Origin: Pseudomonas huaxiensis
GTDB lineage: Bacteria; Pseudomonadota; Gammaproteobacteria; Pseudomonadales; Pseudomonadaceae
Direction: 5' to 3'
NCBI RefSeq assembly: GCF_003231275.1
Contig: NZ_QKVL01000002.1
Span: forward strand, 124,001 to 188,000
Length of the DNA stretch: 64,000 nucleotides
Below the pieces are notes generated by a model, which did no database searches, was not told where the DNA came from, and saw only the letters and a list, made by a program, of their open reading frames with translations. Shown here one piece after another: positions 25,099-34,417 of the stretch. A program made the translations under genes and the position numbers. Every line of letters begins with the position of its first letter. Position 1 is the first letter of the stretch.

Positions 25099-25989
25099 AT
25101 GACTGTCTTGCAACGTACGTTCTCGACTGCCGTGCAACATCCTCACTGGCGCCCGCGCCATCGCCTGCAACGGCTGCTGGACCAGGCCGGGCCGCTATTG
25201 CGCCGGCCCGGCTTCGTGCTGGCCATGGCACTGCTGCTGTTCACCCTGCTGGCGGCCGTGCTGCCCGGTCTGTTCACCAGCGTCGATCCCTACGCCACCC
25301 AGCCTGCGGCCAAACTGCTACCACCCAGCGCCACGCACTGGTTCGGCACCGATGAACTGGGCCGCGACCTCTACACACGGGTGCTGTACGGCTCACGGCT
25401 TTCGGTGCTGGCGGCCTTGCTGGCGGTGGGCCTGGCGCTGGTGGTCGGGCTCGGCCTGGGCATTGTCTCGGGCTTTATCGGCGGGCGCCTGGACGCAGTG
25501 ATCATGCGGGTGGTCGATGTGCTGCTGGCCCTGCCCGGCCTGCTGCTGGCCCTGGCCATGGTCACCGCGATCGGCTTCGGCACGGTGCCGGTGGCAATCG
25601 CCGTGGGCGTCGGGATCATTCCCGGTTTCGCCCGCACCACGCGCGCCGAGGTGCTGCGGATCAAGACCCTGCCCTATGTCGAAGCGGCGCGGCTGGGCGG
25701 CGCGAGCTGGGGCCGCACCCTGCTGCGCCATGTGCTGCCCAACGCCTGGGGCCCGGTGGCGGTGCTCGCCACCCTCGATGTCGGCGCGGCGATCCTCGCC
25801 ACCGCCGGCCTCAGCTTCCTCGGCTTCGGCGCCGCGCCGCCTGCGGCGGAATGGGGCACGTTGATCGCCAACGGTCGCCACTTCCTGATCACTGCGCCGT
25901 GGGTGTCGCTGCTGCCGGGGCTGTTCCTGGTGCTGGTGGTATTCAGCCTCAACCATATCGCCCGCACTTTCGAAGAGGTCCAACGATGA
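25099..25989 (+). CDS. ABC transporter permease, DppC/OppC-type
   Basis: A 296-residue permease, second half of the channel. A 40-residue basic N-terminal tail precedes the first helix, followed by HWFGTDELGRDLYTRVLYGSRLS, a DppC-family hallmark. The EAA loop is YVEAARLGGASWGRTLLRHVLPNAWGPV. The start is 2 bases after the upstream stop, and its own stop overlaps the ATPase gene (ATGA). Normal length. Confidence 0.93.
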   Translation: MTVLQRTFSTAVQHPHWRPRHRLQRLLDQAGPLLRRPGFVLAMALLLFTLLAAVLPGLFTSVDPYATQPAAKLLPPSATHWFGTDELGRDLYTRVLYGSRLSVLAALLAVGLALVVGLGLGIVSGFIGGRLDAVIMRVVDVLLALPGLLLALAMVTAIGFGTVPVAIAVGVGIIPGFARTTRAEVLRIKTLPYVEAARLGGASWGRTLLRHVLPNAWGPVAVLATLDVGAAILATAGLSFLGFGAAPPAAEWGTLIANGRHFLITAPWVSLLPGLFLVLVVFSLNHIARTFEEVQR

Positions 25990-27602
25990 GCCGCCTGATC
26001 GACGTCAAGGACCTGCGGGTCAGTTACCACAGCGCCGGACGCGTCACCGAAGCGGTGCGCGGGGTGAGTTTTCACCTGGAGCCGGGCGAGACCCTGGCCA
26101 TCGTCGGCGAGTCCGGCTCGGGCAAGACCACCCTCGCCAGCGCCCTGCTCGGCCTGTTGCCGCTGACCGCGCGGATCGACGGAGGCAGCCTGGTGGTCAG
26201 TGGCCAGGACATCAGCCACGCCAGCGACAAGGTCAAACAACAGTTGCGCGGCCGGGTGGTCGGCCTGGTGCCACAAGACCCGATGGTCAGCCTCAACCCG
26301 ACCCTGAGCATCGGCAAGCAGATCGGCGAAAGCCTGATCCTGCGCCATGGTCGGCGCTATCCGGGGCTGGACGCCGATGTGCTGGAACTGCTGGAACAGG
26401 TGGGCATCGACAACCCCGCCCTACGCGCCGTGCAGTATCCCCATGAGCTTTCCGGCGGCATGCGCCAGCGCGTGCTGATCGCCATCGCCCTGGCCGGCGA
26501 GCCGAAGCTGATCATCGCCGACGAACCCACCAGCGCCCTCGACGTAACGGTGCAAAAACGCATCCTCGACCACCTGGAGCAACTGGTGAAAGCGCGGGGC
26601 ATCGCTCTGGTGATCATCACCCACGACCTCGGCGTGGCCGCCGACCGCGCCGACCGGGTGCTGGTGATGAGGAACGGTGAGGTGATGGAAGCCGGTCCGG
26701 CGCGGGACGTGCTGTCCGCCCCCAGCCACGCCTACACCCGCGACCTGCTGGCCGCTGCGCCGGCCTTCGGCGAAACCCGTCGGCCCGTGCCGGTGGACAT
26801 CCGCGGGGCGCAGCCGCTGCTCAGTTTCGAGGACGTTGGTAAAGACTTTCGCCTGCCCCGGCATGCCGGCGCACAGCAGAGTTTCCAGGCCTTGCAGGGG
26901 CTGAGCTTGAATGTCTATCCACGACAGACCCTGGCCATCGTCGGTGAATCCGGCTCGGGCAAAAGCACCAGCCTGCGCATCGCCCTCGGCCTGGATCACC
27001 CCAGCCGTGGCCGCGTGCGCTTCGACGGCCAGGACATCGGCGGCCTGAGCTGGAAGCAATTCAGACCGCTGCGCCAACGCATGCAACTGGTGCAACAAAA
27101 CCCCTTCGCCGCGCTGGACCCGCGTTTCAGCATCTACCAGAGCGTGGTCGAGCCGCTGGTGTCGTTCGGCCTGCTCAAGGGCCGTGAACTGGAACAGGCG
27201 GCGCGGCAACTGATGGACCAGGTGCAATTGCCCGCCAGCTACCTCGATCGTCTGCCGCGCGAGTTGTCGGGTGGCCAGCGCCAACGCGTCGCCATCGCCC
27301 GCGCCCTGGCGCTCAAGCCGGATCTGTTGCTGCTGGATGAGCCGGTGTCGGCGCTGGACGTATCGGTGCAGGCGCAGATCCTCGACCTGCTGCGGGAATT
27401 GCAGGCGGAACTGGGCGTGGCCTATGTGCTGGTGTCCCATGACCTGGCGGTGGTCGCCAGCCTGGCCCATGAAGTGGTGGTGTTGCGCCAGGGGCAGGTG
27501 GTGGAACAGGGGTCGGCGCAGGATGTACTGGAAAGGCCGCAGGACCGCTATACGCGGGAGTTGCTGGAGGCGGTACCGGGAAGGAGGTTGGCGGTGGCTT
27601 GA
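25986..27602 (+). CDS. ABC transporter ATP-binding protein, fused DppD-DppF type
   Basis: A 538-residue protein with two complete ATPase domains. The first (residues 1-265) has Walker [10 protein letters not shown], signature LSGGMRQRV and Walker B LIIADEP. The second (about 275-538) has [18 protein letters not shown] and LLLLDEP. The fusion replaces separate DppD and DppF subunits and powers the two permeases upstream. It is the last gene of the receptor-importer operon, followed by hairpins. Confidence 0.94.
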   Translation: MSRLIDVKDLRVSYHSAGRVTEAVRGVSFHLEPGETLAIVGESGSGKTTLASALLGLLPLTARIDGGSLVVSGQDISHASDKVKQQLRGRVVGLVPQDPMVSLNPTLSIGKQIGESLILRHGRRYPGLDADVLELLEQVGIDNPALRAVQYPHELSGGMRQRVLIAIALAGEPKLIIADEPTSALDVTVQKRILDHLEQLVKARGIALVIITHDLGVAADRADRVLVMRNGEVMEAGPARDVLSAPSHAYTRDLLAAAPAFGETRRPVPVDIRGAQPLLSFEDVGKDFRLPRHAGAQQSFQALQGLSLNVYPRQTLAIVGESGSGKSTSLRIALGLDHPSRGRVRFDGQDIGGLSWKQFRPLRQRMQLVQQNPFAALDPRFSIYQSVVEPLVSFGLLKGRELEQAARQLMDQVQLPASYLDRLPRELSGGQRQRVAIARALALKPDLLLLDEPVSALDVSVQAQILDLLRELQAELGVAYVLVSHDLAVVASLAHEVVVLRQGQVVEQGSAQDVLERPQDRYTRELLEAVPGRRLAVA

Positions 27603-27606
27603 CTCA

Positions 27607-27676
27607 GGGCTTATCGCACCGAAGCGTCGCGATAAGCCCGCCACAAAAAATCCCGGCCAAAAGACCGGGATTCTTT
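27607..27676. terminator. Two hairpins, second a bidirectional terminator (dpp-like operon / sodC)
   Basis: First, an 11-bp perfect stem (27607-27617 with 27629-27639). Then an 8-bp stem AATCCCGG / CCGGGATT (27649-27656 with 27665-27672), followed by CTTTATT on + and preceded by AAAAAA, which is a T6 tract on the - strand. The second serves both the ABC operon and the convergent sodC gene. Confidence 0.85.
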
Positions 27677-27689
27677 ATTCCAACAACCG

Positions 27690-28217
27690 TTACTTGATCA
27701 CGCCACAAGCAAACCGCGCCGCGCCGCCGCCCAGCGGGGCCGGATGATCCGAGTGGTTATCGCCACCGGCATGAATCATCAGCGCATGGCCTTTGAGCTC
27801 ATCCAGATTCTTGATCTTCGGCGCCAGCAGCGGCTGCGCGGCCTTGCCGTCTGCGGTGACGATCAGCGCCGGCAGGTCGCCCTGGTGGCCGGCGTCATCC
27901 CACGGGAAGCTGTGCTTGCCGGTGTTCTTCGGGTCCCAGTGCCCACCGGCACCACCGGCCGGGACCGCCTTGCCGTCAACCTCAGTCGGCGCGCAGCTCG
28001 GGTTGGCATGAACGTGGAAGCCATGCACGCCCGGCGCCACGCCACTCAGCTCCGGCGTGAACACCGCGCCATACGGGCTCTGGGTGATAGTGACGAACCC
28101 GACGCTCTTGCCTTCGCCCTGGGCGCTGGCTTCCTTGAGCTCGACCTTGAGGGAATCGGCGGCATTCACCGCAGCGCTGGCACACAGGGCGACAGACAGA
28201 GCAATCCACTTTTTCAT
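27690..28217 (-). CDS. sodC: Superoxide dismutase [Cu-Zn], periplasmic
   Basis: A 175-residue enzyme that dismutates superoxide in the periplasm. It has a Sec signal peptide ([19 protein letters not shown]). The copper and zinc ligands lie in [40 protein letters not shown] and [11 protein letters not shown]; the paired cysteines sit in NPSC and near the end (FACGVIK). The ATG at 28217 has AAGGAA with a 10-base spacer. A start 9 bases upstream would lie on the RBS and is rejected. Monocistronic, with a shared terminator downstream. Confidence 0.96.
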   Translation of the reverse strand: MKKWIALSVALCASAAVNAADSLKVELKEASAQGEGKSVGFVTITQSPYGAVFTPELSGVAPGVHGFHVHANPSCAPTEVDGKAVPAGGAGGHWDPKNTGKHSFPWDDAGHQGDLPALIVTADGKAAQPLLAPKIKNLDELKGHALMIHAGGDNHSDHPAPLGGGAARFACGVIK

Positions 28218-28271
28218 TGGGCACATTCCTTAATTCGCTGAAAAAACGTTTGAGAGCTTAGACAAAACTGC

Positions 28272-28300
28272 CGGTGGATTCGAATGAAAATCATCCACCG
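28272..28300 (-). terminator. Hairpin after the Lrp-type regulator
   Basis: Stem CGGTGGAT / ATCCACCG followed on the - strand by GCAGTTTTGTC. It lies between the Lrp-type gene and sodC and probably ends the Lrp transcript. Confidence 0.6.
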
Positions 28301-28350
28301 ACAATATGAGGCAACAGCTCAACCCCGACAGTTCCAGGCCGGGCGCATGC

Positions 28351-28836
28351 TTACTGCCGCACCGGCAAGCGCGTCACCGCCTTCACCTCGCGCAGCGACA
28401 GGCTCGACTGGATCGAGGCAATCCCCGGCTGGCGGCGCAGCACGTCCTCGACGAAGCGCCCGTAGCTCTCAAGGTCAGTCGCCACCACCGTGAGCACGTA
28501 GTCCGCCTCGCCCGTGACCTTGTGGCAGGACAGCACTTGCGGCAGTTCGCCGATGGCCCGTTCGAACTGATCCGGCGCGTTGTCCGACACGTTACCGAAC
28601 CGCACCTGGGCGAATGCCATGACGTCGTAGCCGAGCTTGCGACGGTCGAGGTTGGCCTGGTAGTCGCGGATGATGCCGAGGTCTTCGAGACGCTTGCGCC
28701 GGCGCCAGCACGGCGTGACCGACATCGACAGGCGCTCGCCCAAGGCTGCGCTGGACAGCGTCCCGTCGTCCTGCAGCAGTTGCAGCAACGTGCGGTCCAC
28801 ACCATCCAGCGAGTCAAAAGAACTGTCTTTGCTCAT
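28351..28836 (-). CDS. Lrp/AsnC family transcriptional regulator
   Basis: A 161-residue regulator. The N-terminal helix-turn-helix (residues about 10-65) shows LDGVDRTLLQLLQDDGTLSSAALGERLSMSVTPCWRR. The C-terminal RAM/ligand domain includes VLSCHKVTGEADYVLTVVATDLESYGRF. The start at 28836 (MSKDSS) is the one giving normal length. It is divergent from the acetylpolyamine amidohydrolase and permease, so it probably controls them in response to an amino acid or amine. Confidence 0.92.
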   Translation of the reverse strand: MSKDSSFDSLDGVDRTLLQLLQDDGTLSSAALGERLSMSVTPCWRRRKRLEDLGIIRDYQANLDRRKLGYDVMAFAQVRFGNVSDNAPDQFERAIGELPQVLSCHKVTGEADYVLTVVATDLESYGRFVEDVLRRQPGIASIQSSLSLREVKAVTRLPVRQ

Positions 28837-28957
28837 TACGCCAATTCCCTGAAATGAATTCGCTAACTTAACCGTATTCGCCTGAAATAAAGCAAAACAA
28901 TTTCCCGACCCTAGCGTGAAAATTGTCCTCACAACAACACCATCCGAGGACGCCCCT

Positions 28958-29989
28958 GTGCTGACCGTATTCAGTCCCAGCCACCGCCTGCACCACGGCA
29001 CCGAACTCAAGGACGGCGCCCTGACGCCGTCCTTCGAAAAACCGCAACGGGTCGAAACCGTCCTGGCTCGCGTCCGCAGCAGCGGGCTGGGCGAGGTGAT
29101 CGCCGAGCAGCGTTACGACAGGGCCTGCTATGTGGCCGCTCACAGCGAACGCTACGTGGCCTTCCTGGAAAACGCCTGGGGCGAGTGGTCGGCCACCGGC
29201 AAAACCCACGACGCCCTGCCGCTGGTCTGGCCGGTACGGGACCTGGCCGGCGCGCCGGAGCCCGGGTTCATCGACGGCAAGCTGGGCTTCTATGCGATGG
29301 ACGCCGGGTCGCCGATCACCGCCGGCACCTGGGAAGCGGTGCGCGCCAGCGCCGACGTGGCCCTGACGGCGATGGACAAAGTCCTCGGCCAGCATCACAG
29401 CGCCTTTGCCCTGTGTCGCCCACCGGGCCACCACGCGGCCCGCGAGTACATGGGCGGCTATTGCTACCTGAACAATGCCGCGATCGCCGCCGAACGCTGC
29501 CTGGCCCAAGGCTCGAAGCGGGTGGCTATCCTCGACGTGGACTTTCACCACGGCAATGGCACGCAGAACATTTTCTACGACCGCCCAGACGTGTTCTTCG
29601 CCTCGATCCACGGCGATCCCCATGTGTCCTACCCGTACTTCTCCGGCTATGCCGAAGAGACCGGCCAGGGTGCGGGAGAAGGTTTCAACGCCAACTATCC
29701 GCTGGCCCGCGGCACCACCTGGGCGCGCTTCAGCGAAGCACTGGCCCACGCCCTCGCCCGCATCGTCGCCTACCGCCCGGAACAACTGATCATCTCCCTG
29801 GGCGTCGACACCTTCGAAGATGACCCCATCAGCCATTTCCGCCTGACCAGCGAAGACTTCCTGCGCCTAGGCCAGCTGATTGCCGGCGCCGCGCTGCCCA
29901 CCCTGTTCGTCATGGAGGGCGGCTACATGGTCGACGAGATCGGCATCAACGCGGTGAACACCCTGCAAGGCTTCGAAGCCAATACCTGA
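28958..29989 (+). CDS. Histone deacetylase family protein, acetylpolyamine amidohydrolase type
   Basis: A 343-residue arginase/HDAC-fold zinc amidohydrolase. Motifs: the catalytic His pair in CRPPGHHAAREYMGGYCYLNN, zinc ligands in LDVDFHHGNGTQ, the distal Asp in SLGVDTFEDDPI, and the final MEGGYM. Bacterial members remove acetyl groups from acetylated polyamines or other acylated amines. I chose the GTG at 28958 (MLTVFSPSHRLHHG), which has GAGG 8 bases upstream; an earlier GTG at 28916 adds a non-conserved tail. A permease gene follows, and a palindromic hairpin separates the two. With the divergent Lrp regulator it looks like uptake and deacylation of an amine. Confidence 0.9.
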   Translation: MLTVFSPSHRLHHGTELKDGALTPSFEKPQRVETVLARVRSSGLGEVIAEQRYDRACYVAAHSERYVAFLENAWGEWSATGKTHDALPLVWPVRDLAGAPEPGFIDGKLGFYAMDAGSPITAGTWEAVRASADVALTAMDKVLGQHHSAFALCRPPGHHAAREYMGGYCYLNNAAIAAERCLAQGSKRVAILDVDFHHGNGTQNIFYDRPDVFFASIHGDPHVSYPYFSGYAEETGQGAGEGFNANYPLARGTTWARFSEALAHALARIVAYRPEQLIISLGVDTFEDDPISHFRLTSEDFLRLGQLIAGAALPTLFVMEGGYMVDEIGINAVNTLQGFEANT

Positions 29990-29997
29990 CGTCTCCC

Positions 29998-30015
29998 GCC
30001 CCGCCCGGGCGGGGC
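29998..30015 (+). terminator. GC-rich palindrome between amidohydrolase and permease
   Basis: An 18-base perfect palindrome (GCCCCGCCCGGGCGGGGC) 8 bases after the amidohydrolase stop and 38 before the permease start; no T-tract. Likely partial terminator. Confidence 0.5.
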
Positions 30016-30052
30016 CCATCTGATCAACTACAACAACAAAAGAGGTTCGATC

Positions 30053-31450
30053 ATGCACACGTCTTCCGCGCAGCCCGCTGCCGACGGGCACCTGCAACGC
30101 ACGCTGGAAAACCGCCATATCCAGCTGATTGCCATTGGCGGAGCGATCGGTACCGGGCTGTTCATGGGCTCGGGCAAGATCATCGCCCTGTCTGGCACGT
30201 CGATCATCCTGGTCTACGCGATCATCGGTTTTTTCCTGTTCTTCGTGATGCGCGCCATGGGCGAGCTGCTGCTCTCGGACCTGCGCTTCAAATCCTTCGC
30301 CGACATTGTTGCCGCCTACCTCGGGCCGCGGGCCGGTTTCGTCCTGAGCTGGTCGTACTGGCTAAGCTGGAGCGTGGCGGTGGTGGGCGATGTGGTGGTC
30401 GTCGCCGGGTTCATGCAGTACTGGTACCCGGACCTGCCCGCGTGGATGCCGGCCTTTTTCACCCTGTTCCTGCTGCTGGGCCTGAACATGCTGGCGGTGC
30501 GTATTTTCGGTGAGGTGGAGTTCTGGTTCGCGATCATCAAGATCGTTGCCATCGTCGTGCTGATCCTCACCGCATTGGTGATGATTGCCACCTCGTTCAC
30601 TTCGCCCAACGGCGTGGCGGCCTCGCTGGGGCATATGGTCACGCCGGGGGCGATCTTCCCCCATGGCGCCAGCGGCTTCTTCGCCGGCTTCCAGATTGCC
30701 GTGTTCTCCTTCGCCGGTACCGAGCTGATCGGCACCACCGCTGCCGAAGCGAAGAACCCGGAGCGCACCCTGCCCAAGGCAATCAACACCATCCCGGCGC
30801 GGATCCTGCTGTTCTACATCCTCGCGCTGGTCTGCATCATCAGCGTGGTGTCCTGGGCCGAAGTGCCGGCCAACCGCAGCCCCTTCGTCGAACTGTTCCT
30901 GCTGGCGGGCTTCCCTGCCGCCGCCGGGATGATCAATTTCGTGGTGCTGACGTCGGCCGCGTCGTCGGCCAACAGCGGTGTGTACTCGGGCTGCCGGATG
31001 CTCTTCGGCCTGGCCGAGCGGCGCAATGCAGCGGCGATTTTCGGCCGGCTGTCGAAGCTCAGCGTGCCGGTGTACAGCTTGATGTTCTCGGGCATCTGCA
31101 TGCTGGCCGGATTGACGCTGCTGTTCGTGATCCCCGAGGTGATGACTGCGTTCACCCTGATCTCCACCGTGTCGGCAGTACTGGTACTGTTCACCTGGTC
31201 GATGATCCTCGCCGCCTACCTGGCCTATCGCCGGGCCAATCCGGCGGCGCACCAGCGCTCGACCTTCAAGATGCCCGGCGGCGTGCCCATGGCCATCGCC
31301 ACCCTGGGCTTTTTGCTGTTCGTGCTGTCGCTGCTCGCCCTTGAAGCCGACACCCGTGCCGCGCTGACGGCGATGCCGTTCTGGTTCGTCTTCCTGTTAC
31401 TGATGTACCGCCGGCGCAGCAACCAGGCCGCCGCCGCTCGCCCCGCGTGA
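30053..31450 (+). CDS. Amino acid permease, AAT family (CycA-like)
   Basis: A 465-residue, 12-helix inner-membrane symporter of the APC superfamily. The AAT signature is NRHIQLIAIGGAIGTGLFMGSGK, followed by MRAMGELL and FAGTELIGTTAAEAKNPERTLPKAI. It is closest by feel to the D-serine/D-alanine/glycine transporter CycA group. The RBS AAGAGG precedes the ATG. It follows the amidohydrolase and may import its substrate, or carry the amino acid sensed by the divergent Lrp-type regulator. Confidence 0.88.
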   Translation: MHTSSAQPAADGHLQRTLENRHIQLIAIGGAIGTGLFMGSGKIIALSGTSIILVYAIIGFFLFFVMRAMGELLLSDLRFKSFADIVAAYLGPRAGFVLSWSYWLSWSVAVVGDVVVVAGFMQYWYPDLPAWMPAFFTLFLLLGLNMLAVRIFGEVEFWFAIIKIVAIVVLILTALVMIATSFTSPNGVAASLGHMVTPGAIFPHGASGFFAGFQIAVFSFAGTELIGTTAAEAKNPERTLPKAINTIPARILLFYILALVCIISVVSWAEVPANRSPFVELFLLAGFPAAAGMINFVVLTSAASSANSGVYSGCRMLFGLAERRNAAAIFGRLSKLSVPVYSLMFSGICMLAGLTLLFVIPEVMTAFTLISTVSAVLVLFTWSMILAAYLAYRRANPAAHQRSTFKMPGGVPMAIATLGFLLFVLSLLALEADTRAALTAMPFWFVFLLLMYRRRSNQAAAARPA

Positions 31451-31460
31451 CCCCTGGAAC

Positions 31461-31480
31461 GGAGCGGGACTCCCCGCTCC
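31461..31480 (+). terminator. Hairpin after the permease
   Basis: Stem GGAGCGGG / CCCGCTCC around ACTC, 11 bases after the permease stop. No long T-tract. Confidence 0.6.
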
Positions 31481-31595
31481 GCCTCCCTGCGACATTTCGT
31501 CCAGCCGGACGGACGTGACCTGCCAGTCACTCGCCAAGTCTCCCCAGATACGCAGTTGTATCCGCAGACAATTCCAAAAACACGGCTGAACATCC

Positions 31596-32813
31596 ATGCA
31601 CCCCCAACGCACCGCCTTGCACAACGAGCTGCATGCTCGTCCCTCCCTGTATTTCGACGCCCCGGCCCATGTCTTTCACCTGGCGTTCATCGGTGGCCAG
31701 CAACCCTGTAACGCCCTGCTGCAGCGCTGCTGCCCGGACGCCACCGACACCGACGCGGTGCAGGGCATCAGCCGCTTCGACGGCTGCCCGTTCAAATGGG
31801 AACGCCATTCCGAGTTCTTCACCCTGACCCTGGTCCAGCCCAGCACCAGCGCCGATCCGCAGTGGAGCGGCCTGCCTCCTGCCCTGGCCGCCGCCATCGA
31901 GCCGTACCGCGAGCAACTGATCAACGCCATGCAACTGGTGGTGCGCGAGGAACCGGGCCTGGACTTCGCCAGTTACGGTTTCAAAGACCCCAGCGGCTCC
32001 AGCGTGGGCGGTGGTGATGCGGTGGTGTGGAGCGACTTTCGTCTGGACGAAGATGGCGTCAACCGGTTGCTTTTCGTCAATCACAGGCTCAATGCCTACC
32101 GGCTCGGGCGCATGGTGCGTCGCCTGCTGGAGCTCGAAACCTACCGGATGATGGCATCACTGGCGCTGAGCACAGCCAAAGATCTCAGCCCGCAACTGGA
32201 CGGTTTCGACCGGACGCTGGTCGATCTGTCGCAGCGCAATGCCGGGGCCAGTGGCGTGCAGGCCAAAGTGTTGCTGGAAGACATCGTCGAACTGTCGCGG
32301 CAGGTGGTCGCCAGCACAGTGAAAAGCCGCCACCGCTTCAGCGCCACCCAGGCCTACGCGCAACTGGTGTTCGAGCGGCTGACGGAACTGCGTGAGGGCA
32401 ACGTCGAGGATTACCAGCGCCTGGGCGTGTTCATCGAACGACGCTTCAAGCCGACCGTGCGTTACTGCGCTGCGACCGAACAGCGGCTGGATCACCTGGC
32501 CAAGGGCGTGGCCAACCTCGGCGACCTGTTGCAGGCGCGGGTGCAGGTGGACATGGAGGAGCAGAACGCCGAGATCCTGCGCAGCCTGGCTGCCCGGGCC
32601 GAGTCGCAGATCAAGATTCAGCGGGCGGTAGAAGGTTTGTCGATCATCGCGATCACCTATTACCTGCTGAGCCTGTTCAAGTTGCTGTATGCGGGGCTGG
32701 ATACGTTGGGCGCACACATTGCGCCGCGGGATGCGCTGCTGGGACTGGCGCCGGTGGTGGGGTTGATGCTGGGGGTGATTCTGCTGCGGATCAGGAAGGC
32801 CAAGCAGCATTAA
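31596..32813 (+). CDS. DUF3422 family membrane-anchored protein
   Basis: A 405-residue protein recognisable as DUF3422 from its start (HNELHARPSLYFDAPAHVFHLAF), the FKWERHSEFFTL stretch and the YRLGRMVRRLLELETYRMMASLAL helix. A long cytoplasmic helical region, probably coiled coil (about 200-330), precedes two C-terminal transmembrane helices (about 343-365 and 378-400). Function of the family is not established. There is no operon partner; it is followed by a REP pair. Confidence 0.9.
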   Translation: MHPQRTALHNELHARPSLYFDAPAHVFHLAFIGGQQPCNALLQRCCPDATDTDAVQGISRFDGCPFKWERHSEFFTLTLVQPSTSADPQWSGLPPALAAAIEPYREQLINAMQLVVREEPGLDFASYGFKDPSGSSVGGGDAVVWSDFRLDEDGVNRLLFVNHRLNAYRLGRMVRRLLELETYRMMASLALSTAKDLSPQLDGFDRTLVDLSQRNAGASGVQAKVLLEDIVELSRQVVASTVKSRHRFSATQAYAQLVFERLTELREGNVEDYQRLGVFIERRFKPTVRYCAATEQRLDHLAKGVANLGDLLQARVQVDMEEQNAEILRSLAARAESQIKIQRAVEGLSIIAITYYLLSLFKLLYAGLDTLGAHIAPRDALLGLAPVVGLMLGVILLRIRKAKQH

Positions 32814-32823
32814 GGCTGGAGGG

Positions 32824-32916
32824 CATCGCGACGGTTCGGCGCCCCGACGAGCTCGCTCCTACAAGGTCTGAATACCCGTAGGAGCGAGCTTGTCGGGGCG
32901 CCGAACCGTCGCGATG
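32824..32916. repeat. REP pair (38 of 39 bp inverted repeat)
   Basis: Arms 32824-32862 and 32878-32916 match at 38 of 39 positions around a 15-base loop; each arm ends in the GTAGGAGCGAGCT core. It sits between the convergent ends of the DUF3422 and permease genes, where it can serve as a bidirectional terminator or REPIN-type element. A diverged relative is at 4359-4480. Confidence 0.9.
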
Positions 32917-32930
32917 ATGGAACTACACCA

Positions 32931-34349
32931 TCAGGCCGCTTTCTTCAGCGCCCGGTAGTGCACAACCATACCCATCATTGCCACGACCGCCGCCGCCGCG
33001 CCGGTGGAGATCACCAGAATCTGGTACTCCTCGACGAACGCCATGGTCACCAGGCAGCCAACGATGAACACGATGCTCAGGTAGGTCAGCCAAGGGAACA
33101 GCCACATTTTCAGGCGGATCTGCTTGCCTTCGGCTTCCAGCTTGCGGCGCATCTTCAGTTGCGAGCAGGCGATCACCAGGTACACCAGCATGGCGATCAT
33201 GCCGGTGGTGTTCATCAAGGTGTCCAGTACGTCTTTCGGACGCAGGGCCTCGTTGAAGTTGATCAGGGCGCAGATCACTGCAACAGCGCACGAACCGATG
33301 ATTGCGAAGACCGGTACGCCGGTGCCGGCACGGGTCATCTTGAAGATCTTCGGTGCGTCACCACGGGTCGCCAGCGAGAACATCATGCGCGAGGCGGTGT
33401 AGTGAGCCGAGATCAGGCAGCTGCTGACCGAGGTCAGGACCACGAAGTTCATCACGAACTCGGCGCCCGGAATACCCAGCAGTTCCAGGGTGCGGCGGTA
33501 CGAACCGTAGCCGGAGGTGCCCATCAGCGGGTCATTCCACGGCACCAGGCAGACGATCAGGAAGATCGAGCCAATGTAGAACAGGCAAACGCGCCAGACC
33601 ACCGAGTTGGTCGCCTTGACGATCTGGCCGGCCGGGTCTTTCGACTCGGAGGCCGCGATGGTGACGATTTCCGCACCGAGGAAGGCGAACATCGCACCCA
33701 GCATCGCCACCACCACCGACTCGATGCCGTTAGGCATGAAGCCGCCGTGGGCGGTCAGGTTGGCCATGCCGCTGACTTCACCGGTCGGCCACAGGTTCAT
33801 CACCGCCGCCGCGCAGACCACCAGGAAGCAGACAATGGCCACGACCTTGATCAGGGCGAACCAGAACTCGAACTCACCGTAGTGCTTGACGTTGAAGAAG
33901 TTCACGCAGATCAGCGCCAGGGTGGCAATCAGCACGAAGCTGTTGATGCTCACCGAGGGGAACCAGCCGTGCAGGATCTTGCCGGCGACGTAGGCTTCCC
34001 ACGCCATCAGGATCACCCAGTAGCCCCAGTACAACCAGCCGATGGTGAAACCGGCCCAGCGACCAATGGCGCGCTCGGCATAGGTGGAGAAGGAGCCGGT
34101 GTCCGGCGAGGACGTCGCCATTTCACCGAGCATGCGCATGACCAGCACCACCAGGATGCCGCCCGCCAGGTAAGCCAGTACTGCAGCCGGGCCGGCGCTG
34201 TGGATCACGCTGCCGGAACCGACGAACAATGCGCCGCCGATAACGCCGGCGATCGACATCATGGTCAAGTGACGTGATTTGAGCGAAGCCGCCAGCTTGC
34301 TCTCGTGCCCCGACTTCTCTGCAGAAGTCGATGTGGATGTTGCGTCCAT
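32931..34349 (-). CDS. gabP: Amino acid permease, AAT family (GabP-like)
   Basis: A 472-residue 12-helix permease. AAT motifs: SLKSRHLTMMSIAGVIGGALFVGSG, VMRMLGEMATSSPDTGSFSTYAERAIG and FLGAEIVTIAASESKDPAGQIVKATNSV. The IAGVIGGALFVGSG form and GSFSTYAERAIGRWAGF agree with 4-aminobutyrate permeases. It faces a divergent MocR-type regulator of the GabR/aminotransferase-fold group, which supports a GABA-like or other amino acid substrate. The long gap upstream contains a strong hairpin 44 bases from the ATG. Confidence 0.85.
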   Translation of the reverse strand: MDATSTSTSAEKSGHESKLAASLKSRHLTMMSIAGVIGGALFVGSGSVIHSAGPAAVLAYLAGGILVVLVMRMLGEMATSSPDTGSFSTYAERAIGRWAGFTIGWLYWGYWVILMAWEAYVAGKILHGWFPSVSINSFVLIATLALICVNFFNVKHYGEFEFWFALIKVVAIVCFLVVCAAAVMNLWPTGEVSGMANLTAHGGFMPNGIESVVVAMLGAMFAFLGAEIVTIAASESKDPAGQIVKATNSVVWRVCLFYIGSIFLIVCLVPWNDPLMGTSGYGSYRRTLELLGIPGAEFVMNFVVLTSVSSCLISAHYTASRMMFSLATRGDAPKIFKMTRAGTGVPVFAIIGSCAVAVICALINFNEALRPKDVLDTLMNTTGMIAMLVYLVIACSQLKMRRKLEAEGKQIRLKMWLFPWLTYLSIVFIVGCLVTMAFVEEYQILVISTGAAAAVVAMMGMVVHYRALKKAA

Positions 34350-34392
34350 CAGTGGTCTACCCCGTGTTCTTTTTATCCAAGGAAACTCAACC

Positions 34393-34417
34393 GGGGCGCG
34401 ACATGACGTCGCGCCCC
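34393..34417. promoter_or_regulatory. Perfect hairpin in gabP leader, within the gabP-mocR divergent gap
   Basis: Stem GGGGCGCGAC / GTCGCGCCCC, 10 of 10 bp with a 5-base loop, 44 bases upstream of the gabP start. The remaining gap to 34804 (455 bases overall) holds CTGTACAG at 34733-34740 and TACAG nearby, possible MocR half-sites; nothing else is clear. Confidence 0.45.
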
